A DNA stretch of 64,000 bases from Maratus speciosus. Taxonomy: Eukaryota; Arthropoda; Arachnida; Araneae; Salticidae. Position numbers and translations under genes: made by a program. This document shows positions 48,991-59,896 of this stretch, one piece after another; position 1 is the first letter of the stretch; every line of letters begins with the position of its first letter. The stretch is taken from positions 322,706,283 through 322,770,282 of the forward strand of contig OZ010791.1 of the NCBI GenBank assembly GCA_963932465.1, in the 5' to 3' direction. Below the pieces are notes generated by a model, which saw nothing but the letters and a program-made list of their open reading frames with translations, made no database searches and was not told where the DNA came from.

Positions 48991-49445
48991 AAATTTTGGT
49001 TTTGAGACATTTTCATTATATATTTAGATTGAAAAGTGTTGAGTAATAGCTGCTGCATTATTTTTATGTTTTTAGAAATCCAAGTAATTATTGGTTATTT
49101 TTTATATTATGAAATATATTTTATTGCGCATGTATTTTTATTGATAGTTGAAATCAAGTTTTAATGGATAGAAGTTATTAATAAAACTAAAATAATAAAT
49201 CATTTTTAATATCTTTTACTTATAATGCATTATAAATAAGTATTATATTTATGTTTACACACTATATTTATATTGCATTATGCAATATATAATGCATATT
49301 TATATTTGACTAAAACATTATGCGGCGCCACATTAGAAAATCTTCCTATGATTTAAATACTTTTATTTTAATTTGTACGGTTATTTCAATCTAGAAGTAA
49401 TGCAGATATATTGCCATGTAATTCGAGCTTGCAAGCATATTTATA

Positions 49446-50151
49446 ATAAAATAATCTTAAAAAAAAAATATTAACCGACTTCAAAAAAGGACTAAAAAGA
49501 ATTAAATAATTCTTTAAACTTCTCTAATGACGAAACGTTGTCCATTAACTGCACATCGGACATCATGTATCGGCATAAAAACGTTAAATTTAATATATAG
49601 AATTTAATATCTACCAAACATGGATTTTCTAGAGAATATTTTTTACAAAAGATTAATTTACATATTTATGATTTAATTTACGAATATATACATATAAAAA
49701 GTAATCAATTACTTTTTGAAGTTGGTGCCAAACATTCACAATCGATAATGATTAAACAAATAATTTGCTGAAGAAATTTTGTATAATATTTTCCATCATC
49801 ACTTTATTCATGGTAATAGCTACAAAATATTCACAATTTTACTATACTTAATATAGGTTAGCACCAACTTCAAAAAGTAATTGATTACTTTTTATATGTA
49901 TATATTCGTAAATTAAATCATAAATATGTAAATTAATCTTTTGTAAAAAATATTCTCTAGAAAATCCATGTTTGGTAGATATCAAATTCTATACATTAAA
50001 TTTAACGTTTTTATGCAGATACATGATGTCCGATGTGCAGTTAATGGACAACGTTTCGTCATTAGAGAAGTTTAAAGAATTATTTAATTCTTTTTAGTGC
50101 TTTTAGTCGGTTAATATTTTTTTTGAAAAGATTATTTTATTTCCTACTTTT
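49446..50151. mobile_element. 0.7-kb palindrome with ~290-bp arms
   Basis: Left arm 49446-49738 and right arm about 49858-50151 are near-identical inverted copies, sharing for example AAACGTTGTCCATTAACTGC and CCATGTTTGGTAGATATC-like sequence. Loop about 120 bp. Inside the arms the ends read AACCGACTTCAAAAA and its complement, a terminus also present in the repeat tail at 55955. Few mismatches are visible, so this is one of the younger insertions. It has no reading frame. Confidence 0.85.
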
Positions 50152-50364
50152 TAGTTATTCATACCGTAACCCATAATTATCCGGATTTCAACATCTGCTG
50201 AATAAGTAAATTATTTGTCAAATAAATTATAATTTACAAAAATTATTTATTAAACAAATAGTTTTTAATAAATTCTTTATAATTTCATTAGAAGTATTGA
50301 TTTTATTAGCATTTAATGCTTATGATAGTTTTTTAAACAAGTACATTGTATTCACAACAGTCTA

Positions 50365-50640
50365 CATTCATTTATTTATTGATCACATACACCTGACTTG
50401 TGTGCTTGACATAAAGAGCCCGCTTATAAGTCATCGTTAATATACAAGGTCGGAATAGCACAAGGACTTTGAGCTTTGAAGTGGAGGGGGGAAGGTTTTT
50501 AGATAGCACAGGGAAATTTACAACACCAGAGAATTACATCTGGGAGCTCCACAAAGAGTGTGCAACGGAGCCAGCGGGAGTTGAACCCGCAGCCTAACTA
50601 CGCTCTCAAGCGATTAGTGGTGTTGTGCCTTAAGCATTCA
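50365..50640 (-). repeat. tRNA-derived SINE, minus copy
   Basis: Read on the minus strand: tRNA-like head with GAGAGCGTAGTTAGGCTGCG and a B-box-like GGTTCAACTCCC, then GTTGCACACTCTTTGTGGAG, a body with CTGGTGTTGTAAATTTCC, and a tail with GACTTATAAGCGGGC. The same order is found in the plus copy at 50936. Confidence 0.75.
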
Positions 50641-50935
50641 GGCACGGTATACATTCAAGAATTATTTTTTGTAGGACTACGTTGTCAAGAAGCCAAATTC
50701 AGACTATGTAGCAATATTTGTATTGACTCTTCAAGTATATTGACCAGGACCCAGATATATTTTTGCTGTTAGCGAAATGAGATTGACCAATCAGAAGCCT
50801 GCCTTTTTGCGAACTTGTATCGAGTGTGTCCTTTTAAATTTCAAAAATTCTTCTATCAAATAAAACAAAAAATCTGTACTAAAATACTGGCATCCAAAAA
50901 GCTGTAGACTCGTCAGGCTTGAAAATGTGATCCAG
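50641..50935. other. spacer between inverted SINEs, with half a MITE
   Basis: At 50751-50815, CCAGATATATTTTTGCTGTT and GACCAATCAGAAGCCTGC match one arm of the MITE at 55511-55650. The rest is unique. Confidence 0.55.
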
Positions 50936-51170
50936 GGCCCACCGTGGCTGAGTGGTCAACTCACGCCGCAAATCGTTTGAGAGCGTAGGTGGCTGCGGGT
51001 TCGAATCTCGCTGGCTCCGTTGCACACTCTTTGTGGAGCTCCCGGATATAATCTGTGGTGCTGTAAATTTCCTTGTGCTATCTTCTTCGTATATATTGAC
51101 GATGACTTATAAGCGGGCGCTTGACGCCAAGCACATAGGTCATATATATGTATTCAATAAACCAATCATG
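50936..51170 (+). repeat. tRNA-derived SINE, plus copy
   Basis: Head with a perfect A box TGGCTGAGTGG (50946 on) and near-perfect B box GGTTCGAATCTC. The extra arm GAGAGCGTAGGTGGC suggests a class II (Ser/Leu-like) tRNA ancestor. The body GTTGCACACTCTTTGTGGAG and tail GACTTATAAGCGGGCGC match the minus copy. A box and B box together form the internal Pol III promoter. Confidence 0.8.
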
Positions 51171-51694
51171 TGGTCCATAATTCTACATTATTCTTTTCCG
51201 ATCATCTCCATCAATTGTTTCCTCATGTAAGGTGCCTCTATTTGAGAGGGGTGATATACAATGCTCAGACTCTGTTTATACATATGCGTTTGCCTACGCT
51301 ACGGCAAAACTAGACATTTTCTATTCCAGAACTTGGCGATACTCGCTTGAACAAGTTTTATTATACGAGTGGCGGACAATTTAACAAGCACTAGTTTGCA
51401 ACAATGACAAGCTCTTCAAGATTCATGGCGGTAGCTTTTGTCCAGAATCTATCAATCAATAATTTTTTTCCGTATGTTACTATTCTCACACCAATACTCT
51501 CTCTCCTTAGGCAGTAAAGACATCAGAAATGAGCGTCAATGATTAGGTGTTTAGTCTGAATCTGATAACGGAAGACAGTGCTGCTACACATACGAAGGCA
51601 CTTTTATGTGTACTGTATATGGATGCACTTTGCAGTGCACCGACTAATGGAGACACTTTGCTGAACTCTGATGTATAAAGCCATTTTGCTATTG
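51171..51694. other. intergenic, nothing recognised
   Basis: Balanced composition, no supportable feature. Confidence 0.45.
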
Positions 51695-51926
51695 AATGGA
51701 GGATATTCCAAATATGGGTTCGAGGCTGAAAAATGTCACGTGATACCGGTAATTTACCCAAGGAACTTCTAACTGATAAGAAGGAAAGATACTACTGCTT
51801 TGCCCCATGAACTGTTTCATTGGCTAGCGGGGATTTACATTACACGTCTACGGAGCCTTCCCTTCTTTACGCTAGAAGTTTTTACCTTGACCACGTGATC
51901 AAAACGGAGATGGAATATCCTCCATT
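51695..51926. mobile_element. 232-bp MITE with AATGGAGGATATTCCA ends
   Basis: Ends AATGGAGGATATTCCA and TGGAATATCCTCCATT are exact inverted repeats. Inside are paired GTCACGTGAT and CCACGTGATC words. A second copy lies at about 53692-53915. Confidence 0.8.
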
Positions 51927-53231
51927 GTAAGCTTTTTTATACCCACTTCCGATGTCGGTTAGCATCGTTTTAGATATAAAGGATTTTTCTGAATGCGGCG
52001 TCTTTTCTATACAAGATCTTGTACTTCGGAAAGTTACCGCATCCAGTAAACTATAAGGTCCACATCGATACCTACGAACATCGAAATTGGGTGTGGAAAA
52101 GCTGACAATTCATCAATAAAGTTTACACATCAGAGCGCGGCAAAGTGCTTTAAGATAAACTTATGTCCAAACTACAGCACCTAGAATACCTAGTGTGGAA
52201 ATATGCTATCCAAACAGTGCTAAAAATTTGTATCCCTTAAATGTGCGACGATATTGCTAAAATCCAAGTGTCGATCGCAGCGACATCTGCGGGATTTTCG
52301 TATTACTAGTATTACATTGTATAGACTAGCAATATCCTACAGTTGTAGAAAATATCCTGCAGATGTCGCTGCGATCTTCATATTTCAGCAGCATCGTTGC
52401 ACATTTAAGGGATATAATATTTTAGCGCTTTTTCAAGTATTACAGAAATAGCTGATTTCCACACTATATATTCTAGGCGCTATAGTCCAAACTATAGCAA
52501 ACCTAGGCATTTTCTATTACATAACTACAGCGCCTAGAAGATACAGTGTGGAAAACGGCTACAAAATAGTGCTAAAAAATTGAATCCCATAAATGTACAA
52601 CGATGCTGAATAACAAGATGTCGATCGTAGCGCCATAGTAGTGATTTAAAAACGATAGTCATTTTAAAAGAGACTCTTTAACCTATTTCACGTCATTCCT
52701 TAATTAAATTAACTTATAACAGACTAAAATATCTTATATCTATAGTTTCCGATATTTAACATTCTATAATTTTTGAAAACACAGGGTTTATATTGAAAAG
52801 AGTTACGAGATGGCGCTCGTATCAGCATATTGCCGCTGCGCATTGTTGGAGATTTATTGGATACAAGTTTTTAGCACTTTTTAAAGCATTATAGGAATAG
52901 CCGTTTTCCACACTGTATCTTCTAGGCGCTGTAACATAACTACAGCGTCTAGAATATATAGTGTGGAAATCGGCTATCCCAGTAATACTTAAAAAAGTGC
53001 TAAAATATTGGATCCCTTAAATGTCAAACGATGCTGAAATCCAATAAGTCGATGAAAGCGACATCTGCAAGATATTTTTTAAAACTCCAAGACGATTTGG
53101 TCTAGACACTGTAATAATACGATGTTTACTTTGAAATCTGAAAATATATCTCAGATGTCGCTGCGATCGGCACCCTTGATTTCAGCGTCATTGCACATTT
53201 AAGGAATACAACTTTTTAGCGATGTTTGGAT

Positions 53232-53643
53232 CATAGAGAAGAGATAGGGGTGGAGTGTGCTTTCCGTAGAGAATTACGTTGAAAAGCGGCATCAACATAA
53301 CCGGCCCTACTCCTGTAAAGGTTTCCAGATTTCGCTCGTTATCGCTTGCTTGGCAATTTGAAAATTGTTGCCGGTCGTGAAAAAAAAAAATACTCAGCAT
53401 CCACATGTGAAGTAGTGCAAAAATATAAAAGAAATAAAATAAAGCAACTTAAAAAATGTTTTAAATTAGTAAAAGAAGATTCTCTCTTTAATTTAACGAT
53501 ACGGCAATTTGTTTATTTTCCTTTCGCAAACATATGCTAGCTCTTGGCAGTAAAAGTCACGTGACTATTATAAACACGTGACTATTTTGTTGGTTCCACT
53601 TTAGGATTACGAAAGCACTCTCCACCCTTATCTCTTCTGTATG
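53232..53643. mobile_element. 412-bp element with 8-bp target duplication
   Basis: Both sides carry GTTTGGAT (53224-53231 and 53644-53651). Ends CATAGAGAAGAGATAGGGGT and its near-complement ending TCTCTTCTGTATG form an inverted repeat of about 33 bp. An 8-bp duplication fits the hAT or P superfamilies. It sits in the third palindromic unit, which resumes directly after it. The small frames inside are not credible genes. Confidence 0.85.
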
Positions 53644-53691
53644 GTTTGGATAGCAGATTTCAACGCTATGTATTCTAGACGCTGTAACGGA

Positions 53692-53920
53692 CTTTATTCC
53701 AAATCTGGGTTCGAGGCTGAAAAAAGTCACGTGATACCGGTAATTTACCTAAAGAACTTCTAACTGATAAGAAGGGAGGCTACTACTGCTTTCCGCATGA
53801 ACTGTTTCACTGGCTGGTGAGGGTTTTTCATTAAGTCTACGGAGCCTTCTCTTCTTTACGCTAGAAGTTTTTACCTTAATCACGTGATCGAAACGTAGAT
53901 GGAATATCCTCCATTTGGTC
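53692..53920. mobile_element. second copy of the 232-bp MITE, left end lost
   Basis: Shares GGGTTCGAGGCTGAAAAA, GTCACGTGATACCGGTAATT, CTACGGAGCCTTC and the right end TGGAATATCCTCCATT with the copy at 51.7 kb. The left terminus is replaced by sequence of the palindromic array. Confidence 0.8.
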
Positions 53921-55510
53921 CAGCTCTAGATACTATAAGCATGTTCATAATACCTACTGGGTTCCGATCCTGGACCGTTCATATTGGTTCCCCAGATTCA
54001 GATATCCAGAACATATTGATTGACTACCGCCGTACTACAGCGCCTAGAAGATACAGTGCGGAAAACGGCTACAAAATAGTGCTAAAAAATTGAATCCCAT
54101 ATATGTACAACGATGCTGAATAACAAGATGTCGATCGTAGCGCCATCGTAGTGATTTAAAAACGATAGTCATTTTAAAAGAGACTCTTTAACCTATTTCA
54201 CGTCATTCCTTAACTAAATTAGCTTATAACAGACTAAAATATCTTATATTTATAGTTTCCGATATTTAACATTCTATAATTTTTGAAAACACAGGGTTTA
54301 TATTGAAAAGAGTTACGAGATGGCGCTCGTATCAGCATATTGCCGCTGCGCATTGTTGGAGATTTATGGGATACAAGTTTTTAGCACTTTTTAAAGCATT
54401 ATAGAAATAGCCGTTTTCCACACTGTATCTTCTAGGGGCTGTAGCCGTAGTACAGCGTCTAGAATACATAGTGTGGAAATCTGCTATTCAAACAGCGCTA
54501 AAAGTTGTATCACTTAAATGTGCAACGATGCTGAAATCCAGGGAGCCGATCGCAGAGACATCTGCGATATATTTTCAAATTTCACAGTAAACATCATCGT
54601 ATTATTACAATGTCTAGACCAAATCGTCTTGGAGTTATAGAAAATATCCTGAAGATGTCGCTGTGATCGACTCATTGGATTTCAGCATCGTTTGACATTT
54701 AAGGGATCCAATATTTTAGCACTTTTTTAAGCATTACTGGGATAGCCGATTTCCACACTATATATTCTAGACTCTGTAGCAGTAGTATAGCGCTTAGAAT
54801 ATATAGTGCGGAAATCAGCTATACCTCTAATACTTAAAAGAGCGCTAAAGTATTACATCCCTTAAATGTGCAACGATGCTGCTGAAATATGAAGATCGCA
54901 GCGACATCTGCAGGATATTTTTTAGAACTGTAAGATATTGCTAGTCTATACAATGTGATACTTGTAATACGAAAATCCCGCAGATGTCACTGCGATCGAC
55001 ACTTGAGATTTTAGCAGTATCGTCGCACATTTATGGGATACAAATTTTTAGCACTGTTTGGATAGCATATTTCCACACTAGGTATAATAGACGCTGTAGC
55101 AGTATTAGATATTATTAAGTACTAAAATATTGTATCCCTTAAATGTAAAACGATAAATGTAAACAATAAAAAGACGATCGGAGCGACATCTGAGGATATT
55201 TTCTAAAACTCCAAGACCAATTGTTCTATACGCTGTTATAATACAATGCTTACACTGAAATTTGAAAAGATAACGCAGATGTCGCTGCGATCGGCTCATT
55301 GGATTACAGCATCTTTGCACATTTAAGGGATATATTTGTTTAGTGCTGTTCGGATAGCAGATTTCGACACTATTTATTCTAGGAGTTGTACTTGTGCTCT
55401 GATACATGACAAATTTTAAAGGTTGATTTTCAACTTTTCGACAGCGACTTCCGATATCGGTTTGTGTCTTCGTGGGCCTTCCGGTTTGGTGGATGACAGA
55501 ATGGTCGAAA

Positions 55511-55650
55511 TCCAGATAGATTTTTCGCTCTTAGCGAAACGAGATCAACCAATCAGAAGGCTGCATTTTTGAAAACAGCGAAAAGTTCGCTAAACTGCAG
55601 GCTTCTGATTGGTCAGTTTCGTTTCACTACCAGCGAAAAATCTATCTGGA
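55511..55650. mobile_element. 140-bp MITE with paired CCAAT words
   Basis: Ends TCCAGATAGATTTTTCGCT and AGCGAAAAATCTATCTGGA are perfect inverted repeats. Each arm contains CCAATCAGAAG or its complement CTTCTGATTGG. Confidence 0.85.
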
Positions 55651-55689
55651 TCTCGGCCCTTGTCCAGCTAAGTTTTCGCACTTTGAAAG

Positions 55690-55975
55690 ATCTCGTATCT
55701 CTGTGAGAGTAACAGTATGAAAGATGAGTGCTTATAATGGGCGACTGCTTCAAAAAGGATATGAATTTTAAAGTTTTTATTTTTAAAAAAATGTTCTAAT
55801 CATCAGATTTTCATGAAATTGGAAATGGGACCAAATGGGTGACTGACACTTTCAAATAAAAAAAAAATTATCAAAATCGGTTCATATTTAAGAAAGTTAT
55901 GCGTGGACGAGGCCAAAACATACATACAGGTCGAATTGATAACCTCCTTCTTTTTGAAGTCGGTTAAAAATCATA
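55690..55975 (+). repeat. dispersed repeat ending in GAAGTCGGTTAAAA
   Basis: Ends with AAAACATACATACAGGTCGA, then CCTCCTTCTTTTTGAAGTCGG and TTAAAA. This type of tail is common in dispersed arthropod repeats. The same GACTTCAAAAA terminus begins the palindrome at 49.5 kb. Class not determined. Confidence 0.55.
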
Positions 55976-57194
55976 CACTTCCTTACGTATTAGGTATTTT
56001 TCTACTTTTTTTATATTATTAATTCATTAGACCATGATGTTTTTCTTTAGGAAATCGGAGGGAAAAAAAACCTTTTTCTTAAAGCAAACAGATAAAAAAG
56101 TTTGCATACCTTAACTTTTTTTTTACATTTATTTCTTTTCGGTAGTAACATTTTTTTTTTATATCTTTAGGATTTTCGTGAGTACCGTAACTTTGTCACA
56201 ATAATAGATTTTTTTTTACTTGATGATTTTATGATGTTGTTTTTTATTTGATGTCAAATTAAAAAAATATCTATACAAGGTGGGGCAAAAGTTTAAAAAA
56301 CCAATAACAAATCAAGTAACTAGCATGCAAGGGTGCAGTTTCGACAAAAATTCTTCTCATTATTAAAAGTTTTGTTTAAACCAATAAAAAATTAGTTCCA
56401 ATAACTACCCATGCATAGCACTACATCTGCAAAGCTCCCCAAAAATGCCTCGAAACTTAACATAAGCAAGTAACTGATCACAATTGGATTCAATTATTCT
56501 CAAATTTTACAATATCTTTTTTGTTTACGTATGCTTTTAGTGTTTGTTTTTTCGTAACTTTTCACGCTGTGGCACAAAAGGATGGGCTTTTAGGGTAAAA
56601 AATTAAACAAAGAAATCTCAACTGAAAGTTGTGTTTGTATGGATCCTGCAGAAATGAATCAGAGTAAAGCTGAACACGAATAAATTTTTACGATGAGAAT
56701 GAATTTGTATTAAAACGAGTTAAAACATATTACAAATATAGTTTAAAGATTAATTATGTAAATTCACGAAAAATACGTGTCTTAAAGTGTTCACATATTT
56801 TTTTGGCTTTTCTTAAACATAAAGTTGTTATATTTTCATTAATTATGTTGTTACTCTTTTAAATACTTTAAAAGCATATTTTAACTAATTTTAGTAAGAA
56901 TTAATTCTCGTTTTTTCTCCCATTTATTTCTGCATGATTCACGCTAACTTTGCTTTCACATAGGTTGTGGCTTGTTAGTTTAAATTTTTTTTCTAGACGC
57001 CCATCTAGTTACGTCATCTCAAATCAAATACTTGCTTATCTTAAGATTTGTATGTATTTTTTGGCAGCTATGCAGGTGTAGTGCTACCTACAGACAGTAA
57101 TTATAAATATTTTTTGTATTTCTAAATATGTATATATATATATATATATATTTCATTACTTTAAAATGCAAAAAAATATATATGTATATATATT
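55976..57194. other. intergenic; TA microsatellites
   Basis: TA tract at about 57127-57151. No gene recognised. Confidence 0.5.
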
Positions 57195-57647
57195 CCGGGT
57201 GTCCTAAAAAAGACTAATTGATTTTAAAATTTGATAACTTGCAAACGGGGACAGATATTTAAAAAATTCTTGCAGTAGGGTTATGCATCAGGTCAAAAGT
57301 TTTTTTACAGTGATTTTAGATTTTAGTTCGAATTAAAAACAATAGATGGCGCTGTAAGAAATAGACGCTAAATACAAGGTCGTTCTTTTGGCCTTCCTCT
57401 TCTTCCATGCGGAAAAAGGAGATTAAAATGTACTGGGTGGGCCCCGAAGTACCAAATATCGAGGCTGAATTTAGCGTCTATTGATCGCAGCGCCATCTAT
57501 TGCTTGTAATTCGAACTAAAATTGAAAATCACTGTAAAAAAACTTTTGACCTCATGCATAACACTCCTGCAAGAATTTTTTAAATATCTGTCACCGTTTG
57601 CAAGTTATTGAATTTTAAAATCAGTCAGTCCTTTTTAGGACACCCGG
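57195..57647. mobile_element. 453-bp mariner-type MITE
   Basis: Ends CCGGGTGTCCTAAAA and TTTTAGGACACCCGG; arms of about 170 bp share AATAGATGGCGCTG, GTTCGAATTA-type and TTTTTTTACAGTGATTTT blocks inverted. TA follows the right end; the left TA appears mutated to TT. Confidence 0.8.
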
Positions 57648-58595
57648 TATATGCATATATATATATGTATAAATATATATGTATAAATATTTTTTGTATT
57701 AACAAAACCTTGGATAATGAGAATCATTTTCGTCCAAACCGCACCACGGTGAAGTATTTGACACAAAAACCTAGCCAAAAATGCAAAAATTTGTTCAACA
57801 ATTGTAAAACGCATATTTTATAATTGCTGACTGACTAATCATTCCATATCTATTTCAGGAGCATAAATCATATCCTGTGGCTCCTGGGCTCAGTTGCAAA
57901 GGGGGTTTCTTTGCGGGAAGACATACTTTACTTTTCAACTTTGTTATTATGTTTAATTACGTCTAAATGTATTTTTTGTGGCTTCATGAATTGTTGAAGT
58001 CAATAGCTTTATTTTTAATGTAATAAAAAAATTAAAATTAAATATGTGTGTGTTTTTTATGCCTTTTTAGCTCTATTTTGTATATTGATTTAAATATATA
58101 GTTTCTTAAAGGTGCGTCGGGGTTTGCCGGACCATTTTTGAACTATAGTGGTATTACTCATAGTTTTGAAGGCCAATTAAAAAAATATGTCTTCCGCATA
58201 TAGTTGCCTTTTTTAAATATAAATTGTTCTGGTAATCTTTTAACCCTTGGAGACGAGCGTCACGTATACGTGACGCATAAGGCTCTCAGATTCCGCGATT
58301 ATTCCCACCAGTTATTCTTTAGTGTAAATTTTGCTTTATTTAATCGGGACATTTTCCCGATTTAATTATGCGAAAATTTCTGTTCAGAAAAACCGGTTAT
58401 AAAAGATTAAAAATTCAGTAAAAGATACTAGTCGCGAAGGGATTAATATCACTCAAAACCAGAATATCTATATTACAACTCAACCTTGCTAAATACTAAA
58501 TGCAAATAATATATATGTTAATACATTCTTTTGTATACATTATTAAAAGTTTACATGTAGTATAATTAACCACGTTTAATTAAAAATTACTTGTA
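57648..58595. other. intergenic; more TA-rich simple sequence
   Basis: TA-rich repeats at about 57654-57690. Nothing else supportable. Confidence 0.5.
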
Positions 58596-58604
58596 AGTAA
58601 AACA

Positions 58605-58897
58605 GAAGCACCGTAGCGTAGTGGTCTTCATGCCTGTCTACCACGCTAAAGGTTGCGAGTTCGGCTTCCGGCTGGGTAAGGTTCACTCAACCTTTCATCC
58701 CTTCGGGGTTGATAAGATGAGTACCAAGCTTGCTTCAGAACTAAAGACCGAGGGTCTCGCGTTGGATTGACCATACGGACAGGGCACATGCTGCATAGCA
58801 CCCCAGGGCCCAGGCTCAAGTAAGCAGAGTTGGGCACTGTAGGCCCTGATCCGTCATGGATCGTACTGCCACAGGTTGTTTTTTAGTTTAGTTTGTC
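58605..58897 (+). repeat. SINE with tRNA head and Ceph-like core
   Basis: AGTAAAACA flanks both sides (58596-58604 and 58898-58906), a 9-bp target duplication left by retrotransposition. The head has an A-box-like TAGCGTAGTGG and B-box-like GAGTTCGGCTTCC. The core CTTTCATCCCTTCGGGGTTG followed by ATAAGATGAGTACCA resembles, from memory, the conserved central domain of cephalopod (Ceph) SINEs. The 3' part (GGGCACTGTAGGCCCTGATC, GCCACAGGTT) is shared with 23085-23370. It needs a partner LINE for mobilisation; none is visible. Confidence 0.8.
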
Positions 58898-58963
58898 AGT
58901 AAAACAACTCTATTAAATATTGTTTTTCAATTATAAACAGTAAAAAGTTAAATTACCATTGTA

Positions 58964-59651
58964 CAGTAGAGCGCCGATTATCCGAACTCCAATTAATCGA
59001 ACTTTCAATTATCCGAACAGCCTATTTCTCACAAATTTTTTTTATCGAACTTCCAGTTCTCAGAACATCCTATTTCTCACTAAAAATTTTTTAACCAAAT
59101 TCCTACTTATCCATTGGCTTGGAATAAAATTTTAAATGAAGAAAAAACTGACAGTGAATCAGAAAATAGGAATGCAAAACAATAAAGAGATGGGAAGAAT
59201 CTTAAGCTATGAAGAAAATGAAATTAACCAGTGGTTAAATAGTGAAGTAGTACATGACCCCGGATGTCAGACTTTAAATGATGATGAGACTGTGGATGAG
59301 ATTCATGATGAAAAAGAAATTAAAGAAAATGAAAGCGAATGCTCTGAAAATAACCCAGGTCCATCACAAAACGAAGCCTTTGAACGCTTGGAAACAGCTA
59401 TATGAAATGGCTTGAATGGCAGAAAAAACGTTGATCCTATTCAACTAACGTATTTAAGAAGAATTAGAGATATGGCAGCATTGAAAAGACATGCTAGCAC
59501 GAACTGTTGTTGCCAGTTTTAAGATTAGATAACGTGTGAAGGTTTTAGTACAGTGAGAAAGATCCCTTAAATTGTCTATCCATTTATCCGAACTTTTGCT
59601 TATCCGAAGTAGGGTCGGTCCCGACTTGTTCGGATAATCGGCGCTCTACTG
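58964..59651 (+). mobile_element. Tigger/pogo-like deletion derivative
   Basis: Ends CAGTAGAGCGCCGATTATCC and GGATAATCGGCGCTCTACTG are perfect inverted repeats flanked by TA (58962-58963 and 59652-59653). Further TATCCGAAC words lie inside. It keeps only the last part of a transposase (next entry), so it depended on an intact relative. Confidence 0.9.
59136..59515 (+). pseudogene. C-terminus of a Tigger/pogo-type transposase
   Basis: The frame from 59136 gives ILSYEENEINQWLNSE, then DPGCQTLNDDETV, an acidic stretch and AFERLETA. It is broken near 59400, but shifting frame gives MKWLEWQKK and then DPIQLTYLRRIRDMAALKR. This order (W-rich segment with D-PGxQ-L-DDE, acidic linker, then a Leu/Arg-rich helix ending in KR) matches the C-terminal tail of Tigger/jerky-like transposases. 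The N-terminal CENP-B-type DNA-binding region and the catalytic core are absent, removed by internal deletion. The Met at 59136 is simply the first ATG in the remnant and not a native start. Confidence 0.75.
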
Positions 59652-59896
59652 TATTTTATATTTATTTTTTTTAAGTAAATGCATACGTTTATGTGTGTGT
59701 AACATTAATTAAATGCATTTACTAATAGTAAGTCAACAGCAAAGATTTTAAATGTAAAACACATGAAAAATAATTTTGACCAGGATTTTGTTTCAACTAC
59801 TCCCCTGTGCGCTCTCTCTTACTAATAAGGCTACTTATTCCATCGATTTTTATCGGATTTTAAAATGTGTAAAGGAATTTTGGTTCACCCTATATA

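Larger units (their letters stand above)
52166..55391. repeat. array of palindromic units
   Basis: At least seven units of about 290-410 bp lie head to tail: 52166-52485, 52523-52933, 52942-53690 (enlarged by a nested element), 54036-54440, 54450-54772, 54782-55103 and 55105-55391. Each begins with variants of ACAGCGCCTAGAATATATAG, then GTGTGGAAATC, CCCTTAAATGTGCAACGATG and CGATCGCAGCGACATCTG, and ends with the same blocks reversed. Centres come in types: units 1 and 6 share one centre in opposite orientation, units 3 and 5 share another in opposite orientation, and units 2 and 4 are near-identical direct copies. No coding sequence. Confidence 0.8.

Noticed and set aside
50936..51010. Functional tRNA-Ser or tRNA-Leu gene
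   Set aside because: A and B boxes are good, but the body and tail are shared with an inverted copy and acceptor pairing is not convincing, so a SINE is the better call.
53188..53540. Small frames on both strands
   Set aside because: They straddle the boundary or interior of the nested 412-bp element and match nothing.
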